A stretch of 64,000 nucleotides of DNA, from assembly GCF_014196125.1 (NCBI RefSeq), contig NZ_JACIDA010000001.1, positions 1,550,001 to 1,614,000 of the forward strand, written 5' to 3'. This DNA is from Brevundimonas mediterranea. GTDB lineage: Bacteria; Pseudomonadota; Alphaproteobacteria; Caulobacterales; Caulobacteraceae. Below, one piece after another: positions 42,201-51,662 of this stretch. A program made the position numbers and the translations under genes. The notes beneath the pieces were generated by a model, which saw only the letters and a program-made list of their open reading frames with translations, searched no databases and had not been told where the DNA came from. Within the stretch, counting starts at the first letter, position 1; every line of letters starts with the position of its first letter.

Positions 42201-43799
42201 GCCAAGCCCGGCGAGGGCGGGCAACTGCCCGGCTTCAAGGTGACCGAGTTCATCGCCCGGATGCGCCACGCCGTGCCCGGCACGACCTTGATCAGCCCGC
42301 CGCCGCACCACGACATCTATTCGATCGAGGACCTGGCCCAGCTGATCTATGATCTGAAGGCCATCAATCCCGACGCCAAGGTGACGGTGAAACTGGTGTC
42401 CGCCTCGGGCATCGGGGCCATCGCCTCGGGGGTGGCCAAGGCCAACGCCGACGCCATCCTGATCGCCGGCCACAACGGCGGCACCGGCGCCTCGCCCCAG
42501 ACCTCGATCAAGCATGCCGGCCTGCCGTGGGAGATCGGCCTGGCCGAAGCCCACCAGGTGCTGACGCTGAACAATCTGCGCGGCTCGGTGACCCTGCGCA
42601 CCGACGGCGGGGTCCGCACCGGCCGCGACGTGGTCATCGCCGCCATGCTGGGCGCCGAGGAGTACGGGGTGGGCACCGCCGCCCTGATCGCCATGGGCTG
42701 TCTGATGGTGCGCCAGTGCCATTCGAACACCTGCCCCGTCGGCGTCTGTTCGCAGGACGAGCGGCTGCGCGAGAAGTTCACAGGCACCCCGGACAAGGTG
42801 GTCAACCTGTTCACCTTCATCGCCGAGGAGACCCGCGAGATCCTGGCCTCGATCGGCGCGCGGACGATGGACGAGATCATCGGCCGCACCGACCTGCTGC
42901 GTCAGGTCCGGCGCGGCGGCTCGCACCTGGACGACCTGGACCTGAACCCCCTGCTGGTCCAAGTGGACGAGGGCGCGGCCGGCAAGTGGGCGGACAAGGT
43001 GCGCAAGCCCATCGCCGACAGCCTGGACGCCCGGGTGCTGAAGGACGCGGTGCGGTTCCTGGATCGCGGCCAGACGCTGGAACTGTCCTATCCGCTGAAC
43101 AACACCCAGCGCACGGTCGGCGCCGCCGTGTCCTCCGCCATCGTGCGGCGGTTCGGGGCGCAGGGGCCGGCCGGTCGTCTGAAGCTGCGTCTGGAAGGCA
43201 TCGCCGGCCAGAGCTTCGGCGCCTTTGCGGCCAAGGGTCTGGAACTGCATCTGACGGGCGAGGCCAACGACTATGTCGGCAAGGGCCTGTCGGGCGCCGA
43301 AATCTCGATCCGCACGCCGGAATGGCGCGAGGACCAGCTGATCTGCGGCAACACCACCCTGTATGGCGCGACCTCGGGCCGGCTGTTCGTGGCCGGTGCG
43401 GCGGGCGAGCGGTTCGCGGTGCGCAACTCGGGCGCCGAGGCGGTGGTCGAGGGCCTGGGCGCGCATGGCTGTGAGTATATGACCGGCGGCCGGGTGGTCG
43501 TGCTGGGCGGGGTCGGCTGGAACCTGGCGGCGGGCATGAGCGGCGGCGAGCTGTTCGTGCTGGACCAGCCGGGCTTCGCCGAGCGGGCCTTGAACGGCGA
43601 CCTGGCGGGCGTGGCCGACATCGACGCGGCGGCGGCCGAACGGCTGCGCGATCTGGTCGAGGCGCACCTGACGGCGACCGGTTCGCCGCTCGCGCGCCGC
43701 CTGCTGGGCGACTGGGACAACACGCTTGACCGTTTCGTTCGCATCGTACCGCTCACGGACATTGTCAGGACGGAGGAACGGCTTAAGACTTCTGCCTGA
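39288..43799 (+). CDS. gltB: glutamate synthase large subunit
   Basis: The 1503-residue enzyme makes two glutamates from glutamine and 2-oxoglutarate. It has a short propeptide before the catalytic Cys30 (ERDACGVGLVC), a class II GATase domain (HQRYSTNTFP, HNGEIN), a central domain, an FMN-binding synthase barrel with KPGEGGQLPG, SPPPHHDIYSIEDL and a 3Fe-4S Cys set in CHSNTCPVGVC, and a C-terminal beta-helix domain. The ATG overlaps the gltD stop. The gene order gltD-gltB-amtB suggests a nitrogen-assimilation unit. Confidence 0.97.
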   Translation: MTDWLNKYEETRDRLEAGHAYDRASERDACGVGLVCSIDGTPRRDVVEYAIRSLKAVAHRGAVDPDGLSGDGAGIMAELPQGFFADQVASIGQSLRPGPICVGQVFLPRTDLGAQDRARAIVETEALRAGFWIYGWRQTPIDLSVVGTKAGSTRPEIEQIMLAPPLDDAGQPLDGEALERELYLCRRRIEKTVKTENLAAVYICTLSARSIAYKGMVRAELLGNLYPDLEDPRFVSAYAVFHQRYSTNTFPEWKLAQPFRMMAHNGEINTLKGNLNWMKSHEIRMAAQAFGDRDREVKPVVQPGGSDSAALDNVMEVLVHAGRPAPMAKALLIPEAWAKDDVVMPPEHRAFYAYCNAVMEPWDGPAAICAADGRWIVAGKDRNGLRPLRAVETVDGLLMAGSEAGLVPIPESRVKRRLHIGPGKLIAVDMKHGRLYDEHEAIDALAAAHPYTEWLDNMVDLEPIIGPGPEPRSTSGDDLTRRQIAAGFSREDLDLLLDALVRDGKEAVGSMGDDAPPAVLSALPRPLSHYFRQNFSQVTNPPIDPLREAGAMSLKTRFKNLGNILAQEAAQTDVFVLDSPVLTNGMYERMVETVGAGSTVVIDCSYDTPSEDARPGAGLRAALDRIMDEAEAAARDGAALIVLTDQQGSATRLAAPMILATAGVHGRLTQAGLRSYCSIVVRTAETLDPHGFAVLVGVGATTVNAWLAQDLFQERLDRGLYPGLTLRDACLNYKKGIEAGLLKTLARKGISVISAYRGGCEFEVLGLSRALTAEFFPGAPSRISGIGLAGLEQAAMKRHTVAWGEARPSPAIGGFFKIRSGGEAHAHEAKTIHLLQDACNRGDYRRFKQFSEAVRNQPDLSLRDLLDFREGVAIPVDQVESVSDIRRRFLTQAMSLGALGPEAHETLNIAMNRIGARSVSGEGGEDPERYHPRPNGDDANSAVKQVASGRFGVTAEYLNQCREIEIKVAQGAKPGEGGQLPGFKVTEFIARMRHAVPGTTLISPPPHHDIYSIEDLAQLIYDLKAINPDAKVTVKLVSASGIGAIASGVAKANADAILIAGHNGGTGASPQTSIKHAGLPWEIGLAEAHQVLTLNNLRGSVTLRTDGGVRTGRDVVIAAMLGAEEYGVGTAALIAMGCLMVRQCHSNTCPVGVCSQDERLREKFTGTPDKVVNLFTFIAEETREILASIGARTMDEIIGRTDLLRQVRRGGSHLDDLDLNPLLVQVDEGAAGKWADKVRKPIADSLDARVLKDAVRFLDRGQTLELSYPLNNTQRTVGAAVSSAIVRRFGAQGPAGRLKLRLEGIAGQSFGAFAAKGLELHLTGEANDYVGKGLSGAEISIRTPEWREDQLICGNTTLYGATSGRLFVAGAAGERFAVRNSGAEAVVEGLGAHGCEYMTGGRVVVLGGVGWNLAAGMSGGELFVLDQPGFAERALNGDLAGVADIDAAAAERLRDLVEAHLTATGSPLARRLLGDWDNTLDRFVRIVPLTDIVRTEERLKTSA

Positions 43800-43834
43800 G
43801 CCGTTCTTCACCTCTCCTCCCCGAGACGCCTGAA

Positions 43835-45151
43835 ATGACCCGAACCGCCGCCCTGTCCGCAATCGCCGTCGCTGGAGCGGCGTCGCTCGCCTCTCCTGCC
43901 CTGGCGGCTGCTCCCGCCCTGCTGGCGCATCAGGCGCCCCTGGTCATCGACAATGCGGCCACGGCCTGGATCCTGACGTCCACCGCCTTGGTGCTGCTGA
44001 TGACCCTGCCGGGTCTGGCGCTGTTCTACGGCGGCATGGTGCGCAAGAAGAACATCATCAGCGTCATCGCCCAGTCGGCGGCGGCCTTCGCCATCGTCTC
44101 GGTGCTGTGGTTCCTGGTCGGCTACAGCCTGTCGTTCGGCAAGGGGCCGGATGCGGTCAACGGCCTGGTCGGCGGGGTCCAGGCGGCCTTCCTGAACGGG
44201 GTGACGATGGAGACGGCGCACAGTCTGCTGCCCGGCCTGCCGGAACTGCTGTTCGTCAGCTTCCAGATGACCTTCGCCATCATCACCCCGGCCCTGATCG
44301 CCGGCGCCTTCGCCGAGCGGATGAAATTCTCGGCCAGCCTGCTGTTCTTCGCCCTGTGGCACCTGATCGTCTATGCGCCGATCTGTCACCAGGTCTGGGG
44401 CGGCGGCTATCTGGGGAGCCTGGGCGTGCTCGACTTCGCCGGCGGGGCGGTGGTCCACGTCAATGCGGGCGTCGCCGGCCTGGTCTGCGCCCTGGTGCTG
44501 GGGCCGCGCCACGGCTTCGGCCGCGACAACATGGCCCCCGCCAATCTGGTCTATAGCGCCATCGGCACCGGCCTGCTGCTGGTCGGCTGGATCGGCTTCA
44601 ACGCCGGATCGGCCGGCGCCGCCGACGCCCTGGCCGCCACCGCCGCCTTCAACACCATCCTGGCCGCCGGGGCTGCGGCCCTGGGCTGGATGACCGTCGA
44701 ATGGTTCGACCGCAAGCGCCCGACCCTGCTGGGCCTGTTGTCGGGCGTCGTCGGCGGTCTGGTCGCCATCACCCCCGCCGCCGGCTTCGTCGATCCCAAG
44801 GGCGCCTTCTTCATCGGCCTGATCGCCGGCCCGGCCTGCTACGCCGGGGCCGTCTGGCTGAAGCATGCGTTGAAGTACGACGACAGCCTAGACGCCTTCG
44901 GGGTGCACGGGATCGGCGGCATCGTCGGCGCCCTGCTGACCGGGGTCTTCGCCACCACCAGCATCAACGCCCTGTCCGAGGGCGCGACGGTGTGGAAACA
45001 GGCGCTGGGCCTGGGCGGGGCCATCGTCTGGAGCGCGGTCGGCACCTTCGTGGTCCTGATGATCTGCAAGTTCACCACGGGCCTGCGCGTCACCAGGGAC
45101 GAAGAGGTCGAGGGGCTGGACTATACCCAGCACGGTGAAGCCATCCACTGA
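43835..45151 (+). CDS. amtB: ammonium transporter AmtB
   Basis: The 438-residue inner-membrane protein has a cleavable signal-like N-terminus (to about AAPALLAHQAP) followed by about 11 helices. Family marks include TLPGLALFYGGMVRKKN, SFQMTFAIITPALIAGAFAERMKF, the pore-side His in LWHLIVYAP, GGAVVHVNAGVAGL and FGVHGIGGIVGALLTGVF. It starts 36 bases after gltB. No glnK lies beside it, which is unusual because amtB is commonly paired with that PII gene. Confidence 0.95.
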   Translation: MTRTAALSAIAVAGAASLASPALAAAPALLAHQAPLVIDNAATAWILTSTALVLLMTLPGLALFYGGMVRKKNIISVIAQSAAAFAIVSVLWFLVGYSLSFGKGPDAVNGLVGGVQAAFLNGVTMETAHSLLPGLPELLFVSFQMTFAIITPALIAGAFAERMKFSASLLFFALWHLIVYAPICHQVWGGGYLGSLGVLDFAGGAVVHVNAGVAGLVCALVLGPRHGFGRDNMAPANLVYSAIGTGLLLVGWIGFNAGSAGAADALAATAAFNTILAAGAAALGWMTVEWFDRKRPTLLGLLSGVVGGLVAITPAAGFVDPKGAFFIGLIAGPACYAGAVWLKHALKYDDSLDAFGVHGIGGIVGALLTGVFATTSINALSEGATVWKQALGLGGAIVWSAVGTFVVLMICKFTTGLRVTRDEEVEGLDYTQHGEAIH

Positions 45152-45274
45152 CGTGATCGGGGAGCGGCGGCGCGCACGGTTGATCCCGGCCGCGTCAGCC
45201 CCCATCTTCCTCGCTGACCAGAAGCCCTGCCGAATGCGGGGGGCCGGACGGTCGGTCGCTTTTCGAGGACCCCG

Positions 45275-45694
45275 ATGACCACGCGAACCATCCTGTTCGA
45301 CAGCCCCTTTCTGCTCGGCTTCGACCACACCCGCGCCCTGATCGACCGCGCCGCCAAGGCGGCGGCCGAGAGCTATCCCCCCTATAATGTCGAACAGATC
45401 GGCGAGGCGGGGGTCCGCATCAGCCTGGCGGTGGCCGGGTTTGCGCCGGAAGAACTGGCCATCACCCTGGAAGGGCGGCAGCTGACCATCGCCGGCAAGC
45501 GCGACGATGCTGGCAAGAGCGAACAGGCCTTCCTGCATCGCGGCATCGCGGCGCGAGGCTTTGTACGCAGCTTCGTCCTGGCCGACGGGCTTGAGATCGA
45601 GGGCGCGCGGCTGGAACACGGCCTGCTGCATGTCGATCTGATCCGGCCCGAGGCCGAGCGCCAGGTGCGGCGCATCCCCATCACGGCCGGCTGA
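45275..45694 (+). CDS. small heat-shock protein, Hsp20/IbpA type
   Basis: The 139-residue chaperone contains an alpha-crystallin domain (about residues 35-125): YPPYNVEQIGEAGVRISLAVAGF, LAITLEGRQLTIAGKR, FLHRGIAARGFVRSFVLADGLEI and ARLEHGLLHVDLIRP. The N-terminus SPFLLGFDHTRALIDR is that of the alphaproteobacterial IbpA group. It holds unfolding proteins in the cytoplasm. The DUF1150 gene follows, a pairing common in alphaproteobacteria. No heat-shock promoter was clearly identified upstream. Confidence 0.93.
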   Translation: MTTRTILFDSPFLLGFDHTRALIDRAAKAAAESYPPYNVEQIGEAGVRISLAVAGFAPEELAITLEGRQLTIAGKRDDAGKSEQAFLHRGIAARGFVRSFVLADGLEIEGARLEHGLLHVDLIRPEAERQVRRIPITAG

Positions 45695-45756
45695 AAAGCG
45701 CAGCCGTTCGAACCGCCCGGCGATCCGGGCGTTGTCAAAGCGAAGGAGGCGGTCCT

Positions 45757-46008
45757 ATGACGCCGATGATGATGACCAAGGAAGATTTCGCCGGACTGGG
45801 CGCCCCCGATCTCGTGTATGTGCGCGAGGTGAAGGCGTCCGACCTGCTGGAAGAGGCGGTCGAGATGAAGGACATCGCCTTCGACCCGAATCAGTCCCTC
45901 TACGCCGTTCACAGCGCCGACGGGGAACGGCTGGCCGTCATGCTAGACCGCGACACCGCCTTCGCCGCCGCTGTGGCGCACGAGCTGGAGCCGGTCTCGG
46001 TTCATTGA
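45757..46008 (+). CDS. DUF1150 family protein
   Basis: The 83-residue acidic protein matches DUF1150 through APDLVYVREVKASDLL and LYAVHSADGERLAVMLDRDTAFAAA. It lies 62 bases after the Hsp20 gene, the usual neighbourhood, so a link to the stress response is likely but not defined. AAGGAGG stands before the ATG at 45757, with a second ATG five codons later. The gene converges with ptsN across a shared hairpin. Confidence 0.85.
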   Translation: MTPMMMTKEDFAGLGAPDLVYVREVKASDLLEEAVEMKDIAFDPNQSLYAVHSADGERLAVMLDRDTAFAAAVAHELEPVSVH

Positions 46009-46011
46009 ATA

Positions 46012-46039
46012 AGAGAAAGGGCGGCCGGTCGCCGCCCTT
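46012..46039 (-). terminator. terminator downstream of ptsN
   Basis: On the minus strand the stem AAGGGCGGC/GCCGCCCTT (arms 46039-46031 and 46025-46017) with a 5-base loop is followed by a T-rich CTTTCTCTT. It sits 15 bases past the ptsN stop. Confidence 0.7.
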
Positions 46040-46053
46040 GACGGCCCGACCGG

Positions 46054-46521
46054 TCAGGCGGCCGTGGCGGGCGCCTCGTCCTTGACGAACAGGGCCTTGA
46101 TCGCATCGACCGTCCGGGCCTGACGCAGTTGTTCACGCAGTTCCGGCGACCGCAGGGCGCGCGAGACCGCCGCCAGGGCGCGCAGATGTTCGGCCCCGTC
46201 CTTGGGCGGGGCGAACAGGGCCAGCAGCAGATCGACCGGACGATCATCAACCGCCTCATAGGCGACGGGGGTATCCAGGCGCACGAAGACGGCCGTAACC
46301 CGGTCGATCTCCTTCAGTCGCGCGTGCGGCACGGCGACGCCGGAGCCCAAACCGGTAGAGCCCAGGGCTTCGCGTTCCAGCAGGGCCTCGAAGATACGGC
46401 CCTGGTCGACGCCCAGAGCCTGGGCCGCGGCCTCGGCCACGGCATGAAGCGCCTGACGTTTCGACGAGGCGCCGCCACGCAGCACCACGCCGTTCGGCGC
46501 GAGCAGATCTGCGATATCCAT
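46054..46521 (-). CDS. ptsN: PTS IIA-Ntr protein
   Basis: The 155-residue EIIA-Ntr protein takes phosphate from the PtsP-NPr chain and links nitrogen and carbon state to potassium and stress control. The phosphorylated His lies in GVAVPHARLKEIDRV, with GGASSKRQALHAVAE and GSTGLGSG upstream and DLLLALFAPPKDGAEHLRALA downstream. It ends the rpoN-hpf-ptsN series, the classic order in proteobacteria. The gap from hpf is 85 bases. Confidence 0.94.
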   Translation of the reverse strand: MDIADLLAPNGVVLRGGASSKRQALHAVAEAAAQALGVDQGRIFEALLEREALGSTGLGSGVAVPHARLKEIDRVTAVFVRLDTPVAYEAVDDRPVDLLLALFAPPKDGAEHLRALAAVSRALRSPELREQLRQARTVDAIKALFVKDEAPATAA

Positions 46522-46606
46522 GGGTAGCCCAACTCTAGATAAGCGACTGGCGGCCGCGGGCGCCCCTTTAGAGGCTCCCGCGGCAAAGTCAAACTAAGCC
46601 GTAAGT

Positions 46607-47245
46607 CTAATGCCCGTTCGACTTCTTCGTGCGCTCGGGGTCGATCCAGCCGACATTGCCGTCTGGGCGGCGATAGACGACGGACAGGCCGCCATGCGCC
46701 GCATTGCGGAACAGCACCACCGGATAGCCGGTCATATCCAGTTCCAGGACCGCGCGTCCGACCGTGATGGTGCGGATCTCGTGCTCGGTCTCGGCGATGA
46801 CCATGCCCACGGGCGGCGGGCCGTCGTTTTCGCCGGTGTCGCCGAAGACGTCGTCCTCGACGCTGTCGGGATCCCGCAGCACGATGCTGCGAGCGACTTC
46901 GCGGGCGGCGTTTTCGGTCTTTTCAGGCGACAGGCCCTTGGGCCCGATGTGGTGATCTTTGAGCCGGCGCTTGTAGCGACGGACCCGCTTTTCGAGACGA
47001 TCCAGCGCCTCGGTGAAGGCGGAATGAGCGTCGCCGCCCATGCCCGTCGTCACCAGGGTCTGGCCCGACGCGAGGCGGACCCAACAGTCCACCTTGAAGT
47101 TGTGGCCGTCCTTGGACACCACGACCTCGGCGTCTTCACCGCCGCGGGCGAAGTATTTTCCGACCCCGTCTTCGAGTTCCTGGGAGATGCGCGAGCCTAA
47201 CGCTTCGCCGACATCCACTTGCTTGCCGCTGACTTGGACTTGCAT
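46607..47245 (-). CDS. hpf: long-form ribosome hibernation factor HPF
   Basis: The 212-residue protein has an N-terminal S30AE domain (QVSGKQVDVGEALGSRI, FKVDCWVRLASGQTL, RLEKRVRRYKRRLKDHH) and a C-terminal dimerisation domain (about 150-205: TVGRAVLELDMTGYPVVLFRNAAHG and VYRRPDGNVGWI). The long form pairs two 70S ribosomes into 100S particles in resting cells. The ATG at 47245 gives the family-typical MQVQVSG; an upstream in-frame start would extend into the rpoN gap. It is co-directional with rpoN. Confidence 0.95.
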   Translation of the reverse strand: MQVQVSGKQVDVGEALGSRISQELEDGVGKYFARGGEDAEVVVSKDGHNFKVDCWVRLASGQTLVTTGMGGDAHSAFTEALDRLEKRVRRYKRRLKDHHIGPKGLSPEKTENAAREVARSIVLRDPDSVEDDVFGDTGENDGPPPVGMVIAETEHEIRTITVGRAVLELDMTGYPVVLFRNAAHGGLSVVYRRPDGNVGWIDPERTKKSNGH

Positions 47246-47307
47246 ACGGATAGAACGCTCCCGCCCGCATTTGGTGTCAATCGAGATCACCGATTTGTGG
47301 TCACGCT

Positions 47308-48810
47308 TCAGCCGGTCTTAAGCATCCTGCGGCGCTCGACGGAGGACGGAATCCTCAAGGCTTCCCGATACTTGGCGACCGTCCTACGGGCTATATCTAT
47401 GCCCGCCTCCTTAAGGATTTCGACGATCCGATCATCGGACAAAACGTCGCCCCCCACCCCTTCCCCATCGATCATGGTTTTTATCCGGTGGCGGACCGCC
47501 TCGGCCGAATGAGTCGAGGCGCCGTCCACCGACTGGATGGCGGCGGTGAAGAAGAATTTCAGCTCGAACACCCCGCGCGGGGTCGAGACATATTTGTTGG
47601 AGGTGACGCGGCTGACCGTCGATTCGTGCATGCCGATGGCGTCGGCGACCGTCTTCAGATTCAGCGGCCGAAGGAATTCGACGCCGAAGGCCAGGAAGGC
47701 GTCCTGCTGGCGCACGATCTCGGACGAGACCTTCAGAATGGTCTTGGCCCGCTGGTCCAGCGACTTGACCAACCAACTGGCCTGAGCGGCGCATTCGGCG
47801 ACGAAGGTCTTCTCGGTGTCGGAGCGGGCGCCGGCCTGAACCAGGCCGTGATAGCGTTTGTCGATCAGCAGGCGCGGCAGGGTGTCGGCGTTCAGCTCGA
47901 CCCGCCAGCCGCCGGCCGGGTCGGGCCGCACATGGACGTCGGGCACCACCGTCTGGGCCGGTTCGCCGCCGAATCCGGCGCCGGGGCGGGGCGTCAGGGC
48001 CTTCAGCTCGGCGATCATCTCAGCCAGGTCTTCGCCATCGACGCCGCAGATCTTCTTCAGGCCCGCCAGGTCGCGCCGGGCCAGCAGGTCCAGATGGTCG
48101 AGCAGGGCGCCCATGGCCGGATCGAATCGATTGCGCTCGATCAGCTGCAGCTTCAGGCATTCGGGCACCGAACGGGCCATTATCCCGGTCGGCTCGAACC
48201 CCTGGCAGACGGCCACCACCGCCTCAATCCGGTCCAGGCTGACGCCGAGGCGATCGGCGAACTCGGCCATTTCGCCGCGCAGATAGCCGCCCTCGTCGGT
48301 GGCGTCGATCAGGGTCAGGGCGATGGCGTGGTCGGCGGGCGAGAGACCTGCCGAGGAGGCCTGGGCCTGAAGATGCTCCCACAGGGTCAGCTCGTGGGCG
48401 TCGGGGCGTTCGCCATCGCCCTCGAACAGCTGGCCGCCCTTGCCGGCGCTGGACCAGTCGGACAGACCGGGCTGGGCCTCGTCGGTCATGCGGTCGCTGG
48501 TGCGTTCGCCAGGGGCGGCGTCGCCGTAGACGTCGTCGGACCCGGCGTCCATCGAGGCGACGGACTCATGGCCGACCCCGTCGCCGAAGGACATTTCGCC
48601 GTCTGAAGCGGCGTCGGAAACCGAAACCGGGGCCTCGGGGCCCTCGCCCTCGGGCTCGTCGCGTTGCAGCAGGGGATTACGTTCCAGCTCGGCCTCGACG
48701 AACTCCTCGAGCTCGAGGTTCGACAGTTGCAGCAGCTTGATCGCCTGCTGCAGCTGGGGCGTGATGACCAGCCCCTGCCCCTGTCTGATCTCTAGACGTT
48801 GCCCGATCAC
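47308..48810 (-). CDS. rpoN: RNA polymerase sigma-54 factor
   Basis: The 500-residue sigma factor has the Gln/Leu-rich activator-interaction region I (RLEIRQGQGLVITPQLQQAIKLL), an acidic region II (about 50-140), the core-binding domain, a helix-turn-helix with MHESTVSRVTSNKYV, and the RpoN box ARRTVAKYREAL near the C-terminus. It reads -24/-12 promoters with enhancer-binding proteins and in Caulobacter drives late flagellar and stalk genes. It lies between lptB and hpf, as in most proteobacteria. Confidence 0.97.
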   Translation of the reverse strand: MIGQRLEIRQGQGLVITPQLQQAIKLLQLSNLELEEFVEAELERNPLLQRDEPEGEGPEAPVSVSDAASDGEMSFGDGVGHESVASMDAGSDDVYGDAAPGERTSDRMTDEAQPGLSDWSSAGKGGQLFEGDGERPDAHELTLWEHLQAQASSAGLSPADHAIALTLIDATDEGGYLRGEMAEFADRLGVSLDRIEAVVAVCQGFEPTGIMARSVPECLKLQLIERNRFDPAMGALLDHLDLLARRDLAGLKKICGVDGEDLAEMIAELKALTPRPGAGFGGEPAQTVVPDVHVRPDPAGGWRVELNADTLPRLLIDKRYHGLVQAGARSDTEKTFVAECAAQASWLVKSLDQRAKTILKVSSEIVRQQDAFLAFGVEFLRPLNLKTVADAIGMHESTVSRVTSNKYVSTPRGVFELKFFFTAAIQSVDGASTHSAEAVRHRIKTMIDGEGVGGDVLSDDRIVEILKEAGIDIARRTVAKYREALRIPSSVERRRMLKTG

Positions 48811-48963
48811 GTTCGAAAATCCTGCCGGTGCGCCAACTGGCCCGGAACTTGCTGTGCAGGATGTGGCCGCACTGGTTAACGCCCGACAAACGACGGTGCG
48901 CAGCCGTGCGAATGCGGGCGCAGCGACGGTCAGAGGCCCTGTGTGCGACAGGCCCCGTCGAAC

Positions 48964-49758
<795 letters not shown>

Positions 49759-49797
49759 ATCCTCAGATCCCGTTCTTACATCCTGGGCCGGGCGACC

Positions 49798-50316
49798 TCA
49801 GTTGGTTCCGTTGGGATAGAAGACGCCCTGGATGCGGCTGCCGGCGGTCCCGCCGCGCGGGGCGCCCGACATGTTGGCCGCGTCGGTGTTGACGTTATAG
49901 ACCAGTCGCCCGCCCGTCAGGACGTTCTTGCCCTGGTTCAGGATGACGTTTCCGGTCACGACCAGTTCGCCGTTCGACAGGGTGTAGACGGCGCGGTCTC
50001 CGCGCATCGACTGGGTCGGGGTGACGAAATAGACGGTGCCCGTGGCCTCGACCCGCTCCGGATCGCCGGCGGCGTTGCGGAACAGGGTGATAGCCTCGGC
50101 CCGCAGACGGTTCTGGCCCTGGGTCACTTCGGCCCGGCCGCGCAGGCTGATGCGTTCGGCGGACTGTTCGCCCGTGTCGGCGCCGAAGGCGATGGGCTGG
50201 TTCGAGCTGGCGCCCGCGCTCTGGGCGTCGCCCACGGCCGGCAGGGCCAGCAGGGTCAGGGCCGCCAGCGCCGCAACGGTCCGGGCGTATTGGGTTTTCG
50301 CTGTCATCGCCGTCAT
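49798..50316 (-). CDS. lptA: LPS transport periplasmic bridge protein
   Basis: The 172-residue periplasmic protein has a signal peptide ending near VGDAQS, then the OstA-like beta-jellyroll with ISLRGRAEVTQGQNRLRAEAITLF, VYFVTPTQSMRGDRAVYTLSNGELVVTGNVIL and LVYNVNTDAANM. Polymers of LptA form the bridge that carries LPS to the outer membrane. The ATG at 50316 overlaps the lptC stop (ATGA). An in-frame ATG three codons later is an alternative. Confidence 0.92.
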   Translation of the reverse strand: MTAMTAKTQYARTVAALAALTLLALPAVGDAQSAGASSNQPIAFGADTGEQSAERISLRGRAEVTQGQNRLRAEAITLFRNAAGDPERVEATGTVYFVTPTQSMRGDRAVYTLSNGELVVTGNVILNQGKNVLTGGRLVYNVNTDAANMSGAPRGGTAGSRIQGVFYPNGTN

Positions 50317-50981
50317 TCGCCTGATCCCGAGGGATTGATGGTCCCGCTTATCTTGGTGTCGCCAGAGCCGTTGAACACCACGCGCTCGCCCTGATCATAG
50401 ATCGCATAGGACGAAGCGTTGATGGTTCCAATAGGGCCGGCGCCCTGAACGCCCCGTGAACCGGTGATGATCCCGGTATTGGTGTCGACCACCGCCTCGG
50501 GCGTGGTCAGGACGAAGCCGGAGCCGCCGTCCGAAATCCGCACGTTCGGACCGATGGTCACGGTCCTAGCCTGTTCGTTGTAGGTCCCGCCGTCAGCGGT
50601 CATTTCGGTGACCTTGCGGCCGCCCAGGTTCAGCTTCAGCGCCGGGCCGACCAGGCGGAAATGACCGGTGGCGGGATCGCGGATCGCACCTTGGGCGCCG
50701 ACGGTGAAGGCGCGGCCTTGCGCGTCCTGACCATGGAACAGGGGCTTGTCCAGGCGGACCTCCTGGCCCTGGCTGGCCTTGCGCTCGACCCCCGACATGA
50801 CGGTGCGGAACACGGTCCAGGTCAGGACGCCGCCCGCCAGCACCAGGATAATGATCGGCAGGACGCGGCGGTACAGTTTGACTCGCCGCGAACGCGCCCG
50901 CCAGCGCGCACCGGCCAAGACCACCCGGGCCTCGTCCGCGGCGTCCGCCTGGATCCGTGTCTGTTCGCCGGGTTCGGTCAA
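50313..50981 (-). CDS. lptC: LPS export protein LptC
   Basis: The 222-residue protein has one N-terminal membrane anchor (about residues 40-63, VLPIIILVLAGGVLTW) and a periplasmic LptC beta-jellyroll with VRLDKPLFHGQDAQGRAFTVGAQGA, MTADGGTYNEQARTVTI and GTINASSYAIYDQGERVVF. It takes LPS from LptBFG and passes it to LptA. The start is a TTG at 50981 with GAGG before it, 7 bases after the RNase D stop, so the whole group is probably one transcript. Confidence 0.9.
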   Translation of the reverse strand: MTEPGEQTRIQADAADEARVVLAGARWRARSRRVKLYRRVLPIIILVLAGGVLTWTVFRTVMSGVERKASQGQEVRLDKPLFHGQDAQGRAFTVGAQGAIRDPATGHFRLVGPALKLNLGGRKVTEMTADGGTYNEQARTVTIGPNVRISDGGSGFVLTTPEAVVDTNTGIITGSRGVQGAGPIGTINASSYAIYDQGERVVFNGSGDTKISGTINPSGSGE

Positions 50982-50988
50982 GCGCGCC

Positions 50989-51603
50989 TCAGCTATGGGC
51001 GAAGATGTCGATCTCGTCCCAGCCGGCGAGATCGAGCGCCGAACGGGTCGGCAGGAAATCGAAACATTGGGCCGCCAGTTCGGCCCGTCCCTCGCGCGCC
51101 AGCATCAGGTCGAGCTTGGCGCGGGCGGCGTGCAGATACAGGACGTCCGAGGCGGCGTAATCCAGCTGGGCCTGGGTCAGTTCGGCCGCGCCCCAATCCG
51201 ACGACTGCTGGGCCTTGGACAGGTCGACGCCGACCGTCTCGCGCACCACGTCCTTCAGCCCGTGGCGGTCGGTATAGGTGCGGGCCAGTTTGGAGGCGAT
51301 CTTGGTGCAATAGACCGGCCGGGTCTCGACCCCCAGGTGCAACAGGAACATGCCGATGTCGAAGCGGCCGAAATGGAAGATCTTGGTCACCGCCGGATCG
51401 GTCAGCAGCCGCTTCAGATTCGGGCAGTCATAATCCGGGCGTTTCAGCCGCACGACATGGGCGTTTCCGTCGCCGGCCGACAGCTGGACCACGCAAAGGG
51501 GATCGCGGCGGAAGCGCAGGCCCATGGTCTCGGAATCGATGGCGACGTCCGGTCCCAGGTCCAGATCGTCGGGCAGGTCGCCCTCGTGCAGGTAAACGGT
51601 CAT
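50989..51603 (-). CDS. rnd: RNase D-like 3'-5' exonuclease (short form)
   Basis: The 204-residue protein holds only the DEDD exonuclease domain: DVAIDSETMGL (D-x-E), the FHFGRFDIGMF Asp, and YAASDVLYLHAARAKL for the last catalytic residues. The HRDC domains of full-length RNase D (about 375 residues) are missing, which is common for the short alphaproteobacterial forms. It probably trims RNA 3' ends. It lies directly upstream of lptC. The start ATG is at 51603. Confidence 0.88.
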   Translation of the reverse strand: MTVYLHEGDLPDDLDLGPDVAIDSETMGLRFRRDPLCVVQLSAGDGNAHVVRLKRPDYDCPNLKRLLTDPAVTKIFHFGRFDIGMFLLHLGVETRPVYCTKIASKLARTYTDRHGLKDVVRETVGVDLSKAQQSSDWGAAELTQAQLDYAASDVLYLHAARAKLDLMLAREGRAELAAQCFDFLPTRSALDLAGWDEIDIFAHS

Positions 51604-51662
51604 GAGCAGGTTCTTACACGGCTGGGGGACGGGACGAAACGGCTTACAGCGCGACGGACGGG

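Noticed and set aside
39255..43862. A 1535-residue open frame on the minus strand.
   Set aside because: It is the GC-rich antisense shadow of gltB; the plus-strand product is a clear full-length glutamate synthase.
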